DNA of 64,000 nucleotides. It comes from Leucobacter viscericola (lineage in GTDB: Bacteria; Actinomycetota; Actinomycetes; Actinomycetales; Microbacteriaceae). This document shows, piece by piece, positions 33,199 through 43,700 of this stretch. A program made the translations under genes and the position numbers. The stretch is from assembly GCF_011299575.1 (NCBI RefSeq), contig NZ_CP049863.1, positions 1,364,001 to 1,428,000 of the forward strand. The letters run 5' to 3'. Within the stretch, counting starts at the first letter, position 1; each line of letters begins with the position of its first letter. Below the pieces are notes generated by a model. That model was not told the origin of the DNA, searched no databases, and saw only the letters and a program-made list of their open reading frames with translations.

Positions 33199-34238
33199 AG
33201 CACTGTCCAATCGAGAATAATTTTGCCCGTGCCGCCAGACCGTGCGGCTTGAAAACCAGCCTCCCAGTCGCGCGCGGGGATCGTGTCGGAAATCACTGAA
33301 GAGATGCGCTCCCGCAGGTGCGCGCTCGTCTGCAGCATGCCCGCCATGGCGTTCCAGGTTTCGAACATTTCTCTCCCGTAGATTCCGCTCAGCGTCAGCA
33401 TGTGCGTCACCACCTTGTTCCAGTCAACCGAGTAGGGCTGAGCCGACAGCCCGAGCATTGCGATCCGCCCGCCGTGATTCATGTTTTCGATCATCTCGGG
33501 AAGCGCTGCGGGTGCGCCGCTCATCTCGAAACCGATATCGAAGCCCTCACGCAGGCCGAGCGTCTTTTGGGATCGGCCTATTCGCTCTCGCGCAACATCA
33601 ACCGTGTCGTCGGCCCCCATGCCGGCCGCGAGCGCAAGCCGTGCCGGGCTGACGTCGGTGGCAACAATGTAGCGGGCGCCAACGTGACGCGCGACCGCAA
33701 TAGACATGAGTCCGATCGGTCCGCAGCCGCTCACGAGCACGTCTTCACCAACGAGCGGAAACGCGAGGGCCGTGTGCACGGCGTTGCCGAGCGGATCAAA
33801 CATGGCTCCGAGCTCTGGGGCGATCTCACGCGAGTGCACCCACACGTTGCTCGCGGGGAGCGCAAGGAACTCGGCGAACGCTCCGTTTCGCTGCAGTCCG
33901 AGCCCGATCGTTCGAATGCACATCTGGCGGCGGCCAGCGCGGCAGTTTCGACAGGTGCCGCACACAATGTGCCCCTCACCCGACACACGATCTCCGATCA
34001 CAACGTCGTGCACGGCCTCGCCAATTTCGACCACTTCGCCGTAAAACTCGTGACCGGGTACGAGCGGAGTTTTGATCGCTTCTGCTGCCCAGTCGTCCCA
34101 CTCGTAGATATGGAGATCGGTGCCGCAGATGCCGGTGCGCAGCACCCGTACGATCACCTCGTCTGGGCCGCACTCGGGATCCGGAATCTCGGTGAGCGTG
34201 AGCCCTGCTGCGGGTCTCGACTTCAGAAGAGCTCTCAT
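33195..34238 (-). CDS. tdh: L-threonine 3-dehydrogenase
   Basis: This 347-residue zinc medium-chain dehydrogenase oxidises L-threonine to 2-amino-3-ketobutyrate with NAD+. [14 protein letters not shown] and [12 protein letters not shown] carry the catalytic zinc ligands and the residues typical of threonine dehydrogenases. The four structural cysteines lie in [15 protein letters not shown]. The nucleotide loop is SGCGPIGLM. It is coupled to kbl downstream and divergent from a LysR gene that probably controls the pair. Confidence 0.95.
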   Translation of the reverse strand: MRALLKSRPAAGLTLTEIPDPECGPDEVIVRVLRTGICGTDLHIYEWDDWAAEAIKTPLVPGHEFYGEVVEIGEAVHDVVIGDRVSGEGHIVCGTCRNCRAGRRQMCIRTIGLGLQRNGAFAEFLALPASNVWVHSREIAPELGAMFDPLGNAVHTALAFPLVGEDVLVSGCGPIGLMSIAVARHVGARYIVATDVSPARLALAAGMGADDTVDVARERIGRSQKTLGLREGFDIGFEMSGAPAALPEMIENMNHGGRIAMLGLSAQPYSVDWNKVVTHMLTLSGIYGREMFETWNAMAGMLQTSAHLRERISSVISDTIPARDWEAGFQAARSGGTGKIILDWTVL

Positions 34239-34295
34239 GTGACCATTCCGCCAGCTTTACGGATTGAGAACAACCGGCAACTTCTTTAGCATCGG

Positions 34296-34311
34296 TTAAG
34301 GTAGAGCTTAA
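34296..34311. promoter_or_regulatory. LysR-box-like inverted repeat
   Basis: TTAAG and CTTAA flank six bases just upstream of the LysR gene and within the tdh/LysR divergent region. It fits a T-N-A LysR binding site. Confidence 0.5.
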
Positions 34312-34323
34312 TTGAGGAGCGTC

Positions 34324-35250
34324 ATGGAACTTCGCCAACTCGAGATTCTGCGGGAGCTCGGCGCGCTCGGCAGCGTCACGGCCGTCGCCGAGTCACTCCT
34401 GGTCACACCCAGCGCAGTGTCACAGCAGCTCTCCGCCCTGCAGCGCGAGTTTCGAGCGCCTCTGACTCAGCGGCGAGGCCGCACGCTCACCCTCACAAAC
34501 GCGGGGCTCGCGCTCACCCGAGCCGGCGTCGACGTTATCGACGCGATGGCCGCGGCGAAACACGCGGTTGAGGTGTTCGAGAGTGATCCAGCAGGATCCG
34601 TCAGCCTGTGCGGCTTTCACAGTGCGGCGCAGGCACTCTTTGGTCCCCTCATTTCTGAGCTCAACTCCCACGACGTCGCGCCAGCGGTTCGGCTCGCAGA
34701 CGAGGATGTCGCGCAAGACGCGTTTCCGCCACTCGCCGCCCACTACGACCTCGTACTCGCGCACCGCCTCGCGCACAGTGCACCCTGGCCCACGGACGGC
34801 CTGCGCGTCATCCCCCTCGTTCAAGAACCGCTCGACGTGGCGCTGCCCCTCGGCCACCCCCTCGCCAGCATGGCCTCGTTGACCCCGCACGACATCGCGG
34901 GCGAGCGCTGGGTCACGAGCCGCGAGGGGTTTTCGCCCGACGACTTGGTGCGCGCAATCGCCGCGGTCACCGACTCGTCGATCGACGTTGTGCATCGTGT
35001 GAACGATTACGGCTCGGTGGCCTCCGTGATTGGTGCCGGCGGCACGATCGGCATGGTGCCTCGCTACACGGTTGGCTCGACCTACAGTGGCCTCGTCTTG
35101 CGTCCCCTGACCGGCATCACCGCCACCCGAAGCATCGATTTGCTCACAAGACCCGAAAACCTTCACCGCAATTCGGTGCAGGCCGTAGTGGCCGGGTTGC
35201 GTGCCGCGATGTCACGGCTTGTTGAGGCCACTCAGGATCAGCGGGCCTGA
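34324..35250 (+). CDS. LysR family regulator, divergent from tdh-kbl
   Basis: The 308-residue regulator has an N-terminal winged HTH (MELRQLEILRELGALGSVTA, then LLVTPSAVSQQLSALQREF) and a periplasmic-binding-like effector domain ending LTRPENLHRNSVQAVVAGLR. GAGGAG lies six bases before the ATG at 34324, favouring it over an ATG four codons earlier. Being divergent from tdh-kbl, it is the prime candidate to regulate threonine use. A strong hairpin follows its stop. Confidence 0.92.
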   Translation: MELRQLEILRELGALGSVTAVAESLLVTPSAVSQQLSALQREFRAPLTQRRGRTLTLTNAGLALTRAGVDVIDAMAAAKHAVEVFESDPAGSVSLCGFHSAAQALFGPLISELNSHDVAPAVRLADEDVAQDAFPPLAAHYDLVLAHRLAHSAPWPTDGLRVIPLVQEPLDVALPLGHPLASMASLTPHDIAGERWVTSREGFSPDDLVRAIAAVTDSSIDVVHRVNDYGSVASVIGAGGTIGMVPRYTVGSTYSGLVLRPLTGITATRSIDLLTRPENLHRNSVQAVVAGLRAAMSRLVEATQDQRA

Positions 35251-35260
35251 TGTTGAACCA

Positions 35261-35296
35261 TTGCGTGCGGCGGCCCCCACCGCCGCACGCAAGCTT
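35261..35296. terminator. Bidirectional terminator between LysR and acyl-CoA oxidase
   Basis: A 13-bp GC-rich stem (TTGCGTGCGGCGG with its complement, 35261-35292) has a 6-base loop and is followed on the plus strand by GCTTTT. It separates convergent genes. Confidence 0.75.
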
Positions 35297-37372
35297 TTAC
35301 TTCTTCGCTTGAGCGCGCAGTTCTTTCTCGTGAATCGGCCACGTACCGGCTGCACGCTGGGCATCGACGTATGCCTGAGCTTCGGCCTGCCGCTCCTCTT
35401 CAATGCCGCTCGCAATCTCGGCACGCAGCAACTCGGGGGTAAGCCCAAACGCTTCAACGAGGTCGAGCGCGTGAGGGCGCAGACGCCCAAGGAGACGGTC
35501 GATGTAGGCGGTGACGGCCTCAGCACGCTGGGGTGAAATGCGCCCCTGCACGAGGTACCAGGCGGCGTTGTTCTCAATGAGCCCAAAGCCGAAAAGATCT
35601 CGCAGCCAGATGAGCACACGACGCGACTCGGTGTCTTTCACCTTCTCGATGCCCTCAGTGAAGGCTTCCCACTGCAGCAGCTCACCGTGCGCTCGCGCGG
35701 CCTCGATCAGCTTGTGCTGCTGTGCGTTAAACGCTTCCTCGCCCGCGATCGCATGTGCCTGCTTGTCGCTCTTCGGCACGTTTTTGGTCGCCTCTCGCAG
35801 AGCCATCGCGATCTCCGAGACCATCGTCTCAACCCGGTCAGAGAGCAGTGCGTGCTGCGCCTCCGGCGCGCGCATGCTCTCGACGGAGCGCGCGACCTGC
35901 CCTAGGTCAGCAATACTCTGACCGACTCGGCGCAGACCAAAACGGGTCACGCGATCGCCGATTTGGCTGGCCGCCGCCTTCGCAAGAACGGCTCGATCTG
36001 CGTTCTTGAACTGAGCGGCGTAGTCGGTCAGCAGGCGCTTGCCCACGAGCTGCAGCAATATGTTGTTGTCGCCCTCGAAGGTGACGTAGATATCGAGATC
36101 GGCGCGCAAGCCGGTGAGGCGGTTCTTGGCGATGAACCCGGCACCACCACACGCCTCGCGGGCCTCCTGCAAGGTGTCGAGCGCGGCCCAGGTTGAGAGT
36201 GGCTTCAGCGCCGCGGCAAGTGTCTCCAGGTCCTCACGATTCTCGGGAGTATCACCGGCCCCAGAAAATACCTCGTCGAACACGGTGAGCAGGCGCTCCC
36301 CCGCGAACGCCATCGCGTAGCTCTGGGCGAGTCGCGGGAGCAATCGGCGCTGGTGCTGGCCGTAATCCATCAGCACGGTGTCGCGGCCCGAGGCGCCGGG
36401 GAACTGCCGACGCTCACTGCCGTAGCGAATTGCGATGGCAAGTGCGGCCTGCATCGCCTGCACGGCTGACCCGTCGAGCGAAACTCGCCCCTGCACCAGC
36501 GTGCCAATCATCGTGAAGAAGCGGCGGCCGGGGCTCTCAATCGACGAGGAGTAGGTGCCGTCTGCCGCCACGTCACCGTAGCGGTTCAACAGGTTCGTGC
36601 GCGGCACCCTCACGTTCGTGAAGTGCAGCCGCCCGTTGTCGATTCCGTTCAGGCCGCCCTTGACGCCGTCGTCTTCGCTGCCGACACCCGGCATCATGTC
36701 GCCCGCTGGCGTGCGAATCGGCACAAAAAACGCGTGCACTCCGTGGTTTACCCCGTTAGTGATGAGCTGCGCGAACACCACGGCAGCCTGCCCGTGCAGC
36801 GCAGCATTGCCGAGGTAGTCCTTCCACGCACCCTTGAACGGGGTGTGGATCACAAACTCTTCAGTCTCTGCGTCATACGTTGCGGTGGTGCCGATCGAGG
36901 CGACGTCCGAGCCGTGGCCGATCTCCGTCATCGCAAAGGCTCCGGGCAGCTTAAGCGACATGACGTCAGGGAGCCACTTTTCGTGGTGCTCACGAGTGCC
37001 GAGGTGCAGGATCGCTGCGCCAAAGAGTCCCCACTGCACGCCGCTCTTAATCTGCATCGACGGATCGGCGAGCACGAGCTCCTGGTACGCCGCGATATTG
37101 CCGCCGTGGTTGTCGGCGCCACCCAGGTACTTCGGGAAGGCTCGCTGAATCGCACCGGACTCCACAAGAATGCCGAGCTGCTCGAGCACCCGTTGGCGGT
37201 GCTCGTCCATTGGCTGGCCGTGGATCGTGTGCATCCGCGGATCCTCGGCCATCTGCCGCCCCTCAAGCCGCTCTTTCTTCCACTTGCCGAGCAGCGCATC
37301 GCCAACCGCGTCGACGTCAATGCCGGCAGCAGACGTGGCCTTGCCCGGGCGAGAGGTGGTGGTGTCGGTCAT
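35297..37372 (-). CDS. Acyl-CoA oxidase-like protein
   Basis: This 691-residue flavoprotein of the acyl-CoA dehydrogenase/oxidase superfamily has the length typical of acyl-CoA oxidases, with a second C-terminal helical domain. FAMTEIGHGSDVASIGTTA is the flavin-binding signature. QFPGASGRDTVLMDYGQHQ matches the central region, and EACGGAGFIAKNRLTGLRAD carries the catalytic-site loop. It probably catalyses the first oxidation of long-chain acyl-CoA beta-oxidation, passing electrons to oxygen or another acceptor. GGAG precedes the ATG. Confidence 0.9.
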   Translation of the reverse strand: MTDTTTSRPGKATSAAGIDVDAVGDALLGKWKKERLEGRQMAEDPRMHTIHGQPMDEHRQRVLEQLGILVESGAIQRAFPKYLGGADNHGGNIAAYQELVLADPSMQIKSGVQWGLFGAAILHLGTREHHEKWLPDVMSLKLPGAFAMTEIGHGSDVASIGTTATYDAETEEFVIHTPFKGAWKDYLGNAALHGQAAVVFAQLITNGVNHGVHAFFVPIRTPAGDMMPGVGSEDDGVKGGLNGIDNGRLHFTNVRVPRTNLLNRYGDVAADGTYSSSIESPGRRFFTMIGTLVQGRVSLDGSAVQAMQAALAIAIRYGSERRQFPGASGRDTVLMDYGQHQRRLLPRLAQSYAMAFAGERLLTVFDEVFSGAGDTPENREDLETLAAALKPLSTWAALDTLQEAREACGGAGFIAKNRLTGLRADLDIYVTFEGDNNILLQLVGKRLLTDYAAQFKNADRAVLAKAAASQIGDRVTRFGLRRVGQSIADLGQVARSVESMRAPEAQHALLSDRVETMVSEIAMALREATKNVPKSDKQAHAIAGEEAFNAQQHKLIEAARAHGELLQWEAFTEGIEKVKDTESRRVLIWLRDLFGFGLIENNAAWYLVQGRISPQRAEAVTAYIDRLLGRLRPHALDLVEAFGLTPELLRAEIASGIEEERQAEAQAYVDAQRAAGTWPIHEKELRAQAKK

Positions 37373-37556
37373 CGAGGCTCCTTAACAGGTGGGCAGTGCG
37401 CAAACACATGCGGAGTTCGCCGCGCTGCCCTCGGGATGAAGTCAGCGTAGGCCCGACCTCAGACACTGACAAGCATTCGGCTCACACCCCACAATAACTT
37501 CCCTGATCCACCCCCACTGCCATTGTGAACCATCTCCAAAACGGACCCCACAAACC

Positions 37557-37571
37557 TGGAGGTCACCTCCA
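37557..37571. promoter_or_regulatory. Perfect palindrome in acyl-CoA oxidase/SRPBCC intergenic region
   Basis: TGGAGGT, C, ACCTCCA. It lies 29 bases upstream of the -35 box of the SRPBCC promoter, so it could be an activator or repressor site for either divergent gene. Confidence 0.5.
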
Positions 37572-37599
37572 TTCACAAGGTACGCCAATCGGGGCCAAC

Positions 37600-37628
37600 T
37601 TGACACTTATTTCTTATGCGCGCATACT
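37600..37628 (+). promoter_or_regulatory. Consensus promoter of the SRPBCC gene, leaderless
   Basis: TTGACA (37600-37605), 17 bases, CATACT (37623-37628). The expected start point is at the ATG (37635), so the transcript is probably leaderless. Confidence 0.8.
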
Positions 37629-37634
37629 AAATGC

Positions 37635-38117
37635 ATGATTGAACTCGCAAGCGCCACACACTTTTCTTCCGCACCTCCGAGCGACTTCTTCGCACGCTGG
37701 ATTGATCACTCAAGCTGGGCTGAATGGGATCCCGACACCGAGTGGGTGTCGGTCGAGGGCCCCGTGCGCGAGGGGGCTCTAGGCGTCATGAAACCCCGTG
37801 GCGGTCCGAAGGTAAAGTTTGAGATCTTTGAGTGCGAACAAGACCGGGTCTACACCGACGTGAGTCGAATGCCTGGCACCAAACTCACCTTTCGACACAG
37901 CGTCACTCCTGTCGAGGGCGGATCCGAGGTCGCAATTCGCGTCTGGCTTGAGGGTCCGCTCTCGCGACTGTGGGCGCGCACCGCGTTTAAGGACTTTGAT
38001 GTCGGCGCCATATCGAGCCTCGACCGCCTGGTTGCCCTCGTCGAAGCTGAAGCTGAAGCTGAAGCCAAGGCCAAGACCGACGCCCCGGCCCCGACCCCGA
38101 CCCCAGCTCAAAAGTGA
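37635..38117 (+). CDS. SRPBCC family protein with low-complexity tail
   Basis: The 160-residue START-like protein (FFARWIDHSSWAEWDPDTEWV, then FRHSVTPVEGGSEVAIRVWL) ends in a repetitive tail. EAEAEAEAKAK comes from a GAAGCT hexanucleotide repeat and PAPTPTPAQK from CCCCGA units. A near-consensus promoter puts the transcription start at the ATG. It lies 12 bases before a MarR gene, which may be cotranscribed or have its own promoter. The ligand is unknown. Confidence 0.82.
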   Translation: MIELASATHFSSAPPSDFFARWIDHSSWAEWDPDTEWVSVEGPVREGALGVMKPRGGPKVKFEIFECEQDRVYTDVSRMPGTKLTFRHSVTPVEGGSEVAIRVWLEGPLSRLWARTAFKDFDVGAISSLDRLVALVEAEAEAEAKAKTDAPAPTPTPAQK

Positions 38118-38129
38118 CATGATGGCTGC

Positions 38130-38582
38130 ATGGGTACCGCGCTAGAGAGCAAGTTCGAATCGGGCGATGACAGCCCCGGCTTTATGCTCTGGCGGGTTAC
38201 GAATCAGTGGCAGGCCGTGATGCGCCGCTCGCTCAAAGAGTTCGGGATCACGCACGTCCAATTTGTGCTGCTCGCTTCACTCACCTGGTCCAGCGAGGAT
38301 TCCGGGATCACCCAAGCGGTGCTCAGCCAGAGAACTCAAACTGACCCGATGATGGTCTCGCAGGTGCTGCGAGTACTTGCGGAGAAGGAACTCGTGCGCA
38401 GAGATCCCAACCCCAACGACGGCCGTGCGATGCTCGTCCAGGCCACGCCAGCCGGCATGGCTGTCGCGAGGGCGGCAAACCAGGCGGTGGAGGCCGCTGA
38501 CGCGGAGTTCTTTGGGACGAGCGCGTCGACCCCAAAGCCGTTCCTTGCCCACCTCACGGAGCTGGATCAATCGAGGCAATAG
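38130..38582 (+). CDS. MarR family regulator
   Basis: The 150-residue winged-helix protein has FGITHVQFVLLASLTWSSED, then LSQRTQTDPMMVSQVLRVLAEK (recognition helix) and LVRRDPNPNDGRAMLVQATPAG (wing). CATGAT overlaps the end of the upstream gene and is six bases before the ATG. It may regulate the SRPBCC gene or the acyl-CoA oxidase gene. There is no sensing cysteine in the usual N-terminal position. Confidence 0.88.
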   Translation: MGTALESKFESGDDSPGFMLWRVTNQWQAVMRRSLKEFGITHVQFVLLASLTWSSEDSGITQAVLSQRTQTDPMMVSQVLRVLAEKELVRRDPNPNDGRAMLVQATPAGMAVARAANQAVEAADAEFFGTSASTPKPFLAHLTELDQSRQ

Positions 38583-38583
38583 C

Positions 38584-39162
38584 TCAGCGGCGCACCTGAT
38601 AACGCAGGTGCAGCACTCGGTTGCCCTGAACAACCTCGGGGTCTTCCAGCAGGTGTTTCGCTTCAACCGATCCGAAGTAACGCTTGCCCGTCCCGAGCAC
38701 AACGGGCGCCACGTCCATGCGCACCTCGTCGACTAGGCCCGCTGCAAAGGCCTGGCCACCAACGTTGCCCGCGGCCACCTCAACCACCCGGTCCCCCGCA
38801 AGTTGCTGCGCCAGAGCCACAGCCGCCTCAATGCTGTCCACGAAGTGAAAAGGCGCCTCCGGATCCCAGCCCTCAGGCGCCGACCGGTGACTCACAACGA
38901 CGACATGTTCAACCCCGCTCGGAGGCGTCCCATCCCAACCGTCAGTCATGTCGAAGACGTGACGACCAGCAATGGTCACGCCAACCTGGTCCCAGTACGG
39001 CCGAACGTAGTCGTACGATGCCTGCGACACCTTCAAAATGCCACTCTCGTCCAGAGGCACGTCACCGCCCAAAAGCCACTCGAAGAGAGGACCCGGCTGG
39101 TCATCAACGTCGGCGATGAATCCGTCGATCGACATCGAGGCATTCATGACCACTTTTCCCAT
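38584..39162 (-). CDS. Dihydrofolate-reductase-fold (RibD C-terminal) protein
   Basis: This 192-residue reductase of the RibD C-terminal/DHFR superfamily begins VVMNASMSIDGFIADVDD. It has a central TIAGRHVFDMTDGWDG and the nucleotide-binding VVEVAAGNVGGQAFAAGLVDE. These stand-alone proteins reduce unknown substrates, possibly pterin- or flavin-like. The stop is 1 base from the convergent MarR gene. Confidence 0.88.
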   Translation of the reverse strand: MGKVVMNASMSIDGFIADVDDQPGPLFEWLLGGDVPLDESGILKVSQASYDYVRPYWDQVGVTIAGRHVFDMTDGWDGTPPSGVEHVVVVSHRSAPEGWDPEAPFHFVDSIEAAVALAQQLAGDRVVEVAAGNVGGQAFAAGLVDEVRMDVAPVVLGTGKRYFGSVEAKHLLEDPEVVQGNRVLHLRYQVRR

Positions 39163-39209
39163 GACACACTCTCTTTCGCTAAATGGCCCCGTTCTAGGGC
39201 ACCGTTTGA

Positions 39210-40754
39210 CTAAAGCTTCTGGCCGGGCACGAAGTCACCGAAGTAGGCGGGCTTGATCTCGGCGTTCTCCAGCATCTCACGGGTTCGTTTCTGAGCGGTG
39301 CGCGGGATCACGGTCACCACCTGGCCGGTCTTACCGGCGCGGCCGGTGCGTCCGGCTCGGTGCAGGTAGGTTTTGTAGTCGCTCGGCGGATCCGCCTGCA
39401 CCACCAGGTCAACATCATCGACGTGGATGCCGCGCGCGGCAACGTCGGTCGCCACCAGCACCGCAGACTTTCCCTCGGCGAAGCGCGCGAGGTTGCGCTC
39501 GCGTCTCGACTGGCTGAGATCACCGTGGAGCGCCGTAGCGTGCACCCCGGCAAGCTCCAACAGCTCGGTCACCTGCTCGGCATACGCGCGAGTTCGGCAG
39601 AACACCATAATGCGCCCTCGCCGCGAGGCGAGCTGCGTGAGCACCTGGTCCTTGTCTTCGCGCATCACAATGAGCACTTTGTGGGTTGAGGATCCCCGTT
39701 TCGATTCCTCGGCCTCGTGCGCGGCAGGGTTGCGCAAGAATTCGGAAATCAACTGCGATACGCCACTATCGAGGGTCGCCGAGAACAGCAGCCGCTGGCC
39801 GCCACGCTCGGTCTCCCGCAGAATCCGCTGCACGGGCTCCAGGAACCCGAGATCGCACATGTGGTCGGCCTCATCAAGCACCGTCACGACAACCTCTCGC
39901 AGATCGAGCTTGCGACGCGTCACGAGGTCTTGCACTCGACCGGGCGTGCCGATCACGATATCGATGCCCCGCTCAAGCGCGTGCAGCTGCGGGTCAATCG
40001 GCACCCCACCCACCATTTGCGCGGTGTAGAACCCGACGGACCTCGCGATCGGCTGGACAGTGCGATCGATCTGCAGGGCCAACTCTCTTGTGGGAGCGAG
40101 GATCAGCGCTTTGGGCTTACGAGCGACGCGTTTTGGCGCGCGCTCACCGCGCTTCGGCTTCATCTGCGAGGCCTTGGGATCACCCGCAAACAGTCCCTTG
40201 GCTTTCAAGATGAGCAACCGCTCAACAAGGGCAGCGCCAAAGGCGATCGTTTTGCCCGAGCCGGTCTGCGCTCGGCCAAGCACGTCGCGACCGAGTAGCG
40301 TGTCGGGTATCGTCGCTGCCTGGATCGGGAAGGGCCGCACGGCCCCGAGCTCCTCGAGCGTGCGCACAATATTGCCACCGAGACCGAGGTCCTTAAAACT
40401 CATTCCCGCAACATCGTCGGCGGTTGTGAGCTTCGCTTCGATGCGACTCAGCACAACGTCGGGTTCAGCACGAGAAACGCTCTTGCGGGTTGGCGCCTTG
40501 CCATCGACTTCAGCACGCGAGCGAGTTGCGGGTGCGCGGTTGCCACGAGCAGACTCGTCACGATCACGTCCCTTGTGCGCGGGATCCGCGTCTCGTCGCG
40601 TGGACTCTCGGCGCCCCGGATCGCGGCGTGCGTCCGATTGCTTCGCTTGTTTGCCAGCGCCATCTGTCTGTTGACCGCTGAACCGCTTCGGTTTGCGCCC
40701 ACGATTCGGCTCGTAATTGGCCGGAGCCTTAAATCCCCGCCTCTTGCCAGCCAT
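39210..40754 (-). CDS. DEAD-box RNA helicase
   Basis: The 514-residue helicase has an N-terminal basic, disordered region of about 110 residues, then the Q motif PFPIQAATIP, motif I AQTGSGKT, motif Ia PTRELALQ, motif II DEAD, motif III SAT and motif VI HRAGRTGRAG. The C-terminus is short. It remodels RNA, probably in ribosome assembly or RNA decay. It starts 3 bases after the stop of the RND transporter gene, so the two may be cotranscribed. Confidence 0.95.
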   Translation of the reverse strand: MAGKRRGFKAPANYEPNRGRKPKRFSGQQTDGAGKQAKQSDARRDPGRRESTRRDADPAHKGRDRDESARGNRAPATRSRAEVDGKAPTRKSVSRAEPDVVLSRIEAKLTTADDVAGMSFKDLGLGGNIVRTLEELGAVRPFPIQAATIPDTLLGRDVLGRAQTGSGKTIAFGAALVERLLILKAKGLFAGDPKASQMKPKRGERAPKRVARKPKALILAPTRELALQIDRTVQPIARSVGFYTAQMVGGVPIDPQLHALERGIDIVIGTPGRVQDLVTRRKLDLREVVVTVLDEADHMCDLGFLEPVQRILRETERGGQRLLFSATLDSGVSQLISEFLRNPAAHEAEESKRGSSTHKVLIVMREDKDQVLTQLASRRGRIMVFCRTRAYAEQVTELLELAGVHATALHGDLSQSRRERNLARFAEGKSAVLVATDVAARGIHVDDVDLVVQADPPSDYKTYLHRAGRTGRAGKTGQVVTVIPRTAQKRTREMLENAEIKPAYFGDFVPGQKL

Positions 40755-40756
40755 GA

Positions 40757-43700
40757 TTAGTCCTGTTCGCGATGCTCGCCGTGCTCGGATGCGCCGGGCT
40801 CACCCTGTTCGGGATCACCAGCTTTGGATTCTTCTTCGTGTGCGGGTTCCGCAGCCACCTGCTCATCGACCTCTTGGGTCGCCTGCCACAGGAGTTCTTC
40901 CCAGTTGAGTTCCCCGGTGGTCGTGGGAACGGGCTCGGCGCCTTGCTCCGTTTCTTGCGGCACCTCGGGAGTGGTTGCGGGCGTCTCTTCTGAAGCGGTC
41001 GTAGGCCTTGGCCTGCGCATCTTCACGGGTTCAGGGTTGAAGGTGACCTCTCTGATCTCGGGAAGTTCAGGTTCAGAAGCCTTTGCCGCGTCAGCGGGGG
41101 CGGGGGCAGGGGCCTCAGTCAGCGCTGTGCTCGGAAACTCAGGGGCGACGGGTGCTGCCCCCGGCAGCTCGGGCTCGACGAGTGCCTCGGGCTCTGCATC
41201 GTCATTTACAAGCCCGGCTGGCGCCACATGATCCACGGTTCGCTCCGCATCGGCTGCCCCAAATTTATTCCAGGGCTTCGAGGTGAAGACCGCTTCCGGG
41301 TCACCCGCAGAAACCGCACCGACTCCGGCAGCAGCCAGAGCTGGCGCTACCTCCGGCCCGCGCACGGGCCCGCTAGGCGGTGTTTTCGCCTCTGCGTGAC
41401 GCTCCCGCCACCGCTCGCGACGGCGTTCTACTACGAAGTACAGCGTTGGCAGCACAACGAGGGTGAGTACGGTTGACGACAGCAAGCCGCCAATCACAAC
41501 AACCGCGAGGGGCTGTGAAATGAAGCCGCCCTTGCCGGTGATCCCGAGGGCCATCGGCGTGAGCGCAAAGATCGTCGCAAGTGCCGTCATCACGATCGGG
41601 CGAAGACGATTCAGTGCCCCGTGCATCACCGCATCTCGCAGTGCGTCTCCTCGACTTCGATACTGGTTCACCAGATCGATCAGCACGATCGCGTTTGTCA
41701 CGACGATACCAACGAGCATCAGCACACCGATGAGCGAGGGGACGCCGAGCGGGATGCCCGTGGCAATCAGCAGCAGGATCGCACCGGTTGCCGCGAACGG
41801 CACCGAAACGAGCAGCAACAGCGGCTGTAGCAGGCTGCGGAAGGTTGCCACCATCACCACGTACACAATGAGAATAGCTGCGAGCAGAGCCAAGCCCAGT
41901 TGCTGGAAGGAATCAGCCTGCTGAGCTTGAACGCCACCGATGCTCGCGCTGGCACCGGCTGGCAACTTCACCTCGTCAAGCGCTTTGTTCACCGAGGCAC
42001 CTGCCGAGGTGAGGTCGTCACCCTTGGGCATCGCTGAAACAGTCACCATGCGCACATTGTTCTCGGTGCGAATAGTGACGGGGCCATCTGCGACCTCAAC
42101 GGTTGCGAGCGACTCGAGCGACTGCGGCCCTGCCGCGGTCTGAATCTGCAGAGCTTTCACTCCGGCCTCGTCGTTCGGGGCCTCACCCTCAGAGAGGTAC
42201 ACAGTAATTGTGTCCGCATCCATAGTGATTTGCCCGATCTGGCTCGGTTGCATCTGTGCCGCGACCTGGCCAGCAACGGCGGCCTCGGTCAGCCCGACCT
42301 CGGCGGCCTTCGTGCGATCAACCACAACGCTCAGGTACGGGCGTGACTTGCCGAGATCACTCTCAACCTGGCGCAGTCCGCTCTGCTTCTTGAGCGAGGC
42401 TTCGACTGCGTCGCTGGCCTCGGCGAGCACCTTTTGATCTGGTGCGGTGACGTTGACTTCGATGGCAGTGGACCCTGCAATACCACCGCTCGACTGTCCA
42501 AGCGAGAACTCCCCCGCATCGTCAAGGGCATCAACCGCCTTGCGAATCTGGTCTTGCGCTTCAGCCTGATTCGCATCGGGATCCGTGGTGAGTGAGTAGC
42601 TGATGGTGCCGTCGCCACCACCCCCGAGCAGAGCTGCGAGACCGTTGCCGGCATTGCCGATTGTCACCTGAACGGTTTCAACCGCCGGCACATCTTCCAG
42701 AGCAGCCTCAACCTTCTTCGCCTGAGTCAGCTGCGCATCGAGGCTGGTACCGGGCGCGAGCGCCTGTGTGAGCCCGACCGAATTCTGTTCGTCTGACCCG
42801 AAGGTGTTGGTCTTCATGAACATACTTGCTCCGCCAGTAAGTACCAGCACGAGCACCGCGACCATCAGAGTGATGATCGGCCGCTTCAGCGTCCAAGTAA
42901 TAATCGGGCGGTATCGACGCTGCAGGGCGGTCTCCCGCTCTTCGCCGACTTCAGATGTTACGGCAGCGTCTTCGGCAGTCCCGGAACGGCGACTGCGACG
43001 TCGGGTCTTCTCTCGATCGGGTCGAAGGAACCAGTACGCAAGGACCGGCACAATCGTAAGGGCCACCAGCAGCGAAGAGATCAGAGCAATCGTCACAGTG
43101 AAGGCGAAGGGCCTGAAGAGCTCTCCCACCATCCCATCGACAAAGGCCATCGGCAAGAACACCGCGACGGTCGTGATCGTCGAGGCGGTAATTGCACCGG
43201 CCACCTCGCGCACGGCCCGCACGATGGTCGCGGCCTTGTCCCCTTCGTGAGAGAGGTGTCGCTTAATATTCTCGATCACCACAATCGAGTCATCGACCAC
43301 ACGCCCAATCGAGATGGTGAGTGCGCCAAGCGTCAGCAAATTGAGCGAATACTCGGCAAAGTTCAGCCCCACAAACGTGAGCAAAACAGAGGTCGGGATC
43401 GAAATCGCCGTGACCAGGGTGGCCCGAACCGACATCAAAAATACGAGGATTACGAGAACCGCAAACACGAGCCCGAGCAATCCCTCGGTTGTGAGTGTCT
43501 CGATCGAGTGCTCTACGTAAGGGGCCTGATCGTAAATGATCGTCAGTTTTGCGCCGCTGAGTTTATCTTTCAGCTCGTCGAGTTTGGTCTGCACCGCGTG
43601 CGACACATCGACCGTGTTCGCAGCAGACATTTTTGTGACGCCGATGGTGAGGGCTGGAGCACCGTTTACCCGGGCGATACTCTGCTCGGGGTTCGGCTCA

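Noticed and set aside
33318..34289. 323-codon frame antisense to tdh
   Set aside because: It is a shadow of the tdh coding frame, with composition typical of antisense reading.
36623..37450. 275-codon frame antisense to the acyl-CoA oxidase
   Set aside because: No recognisable domain, no ribosome-binding site, and it fully overlaps a well-supported gene.
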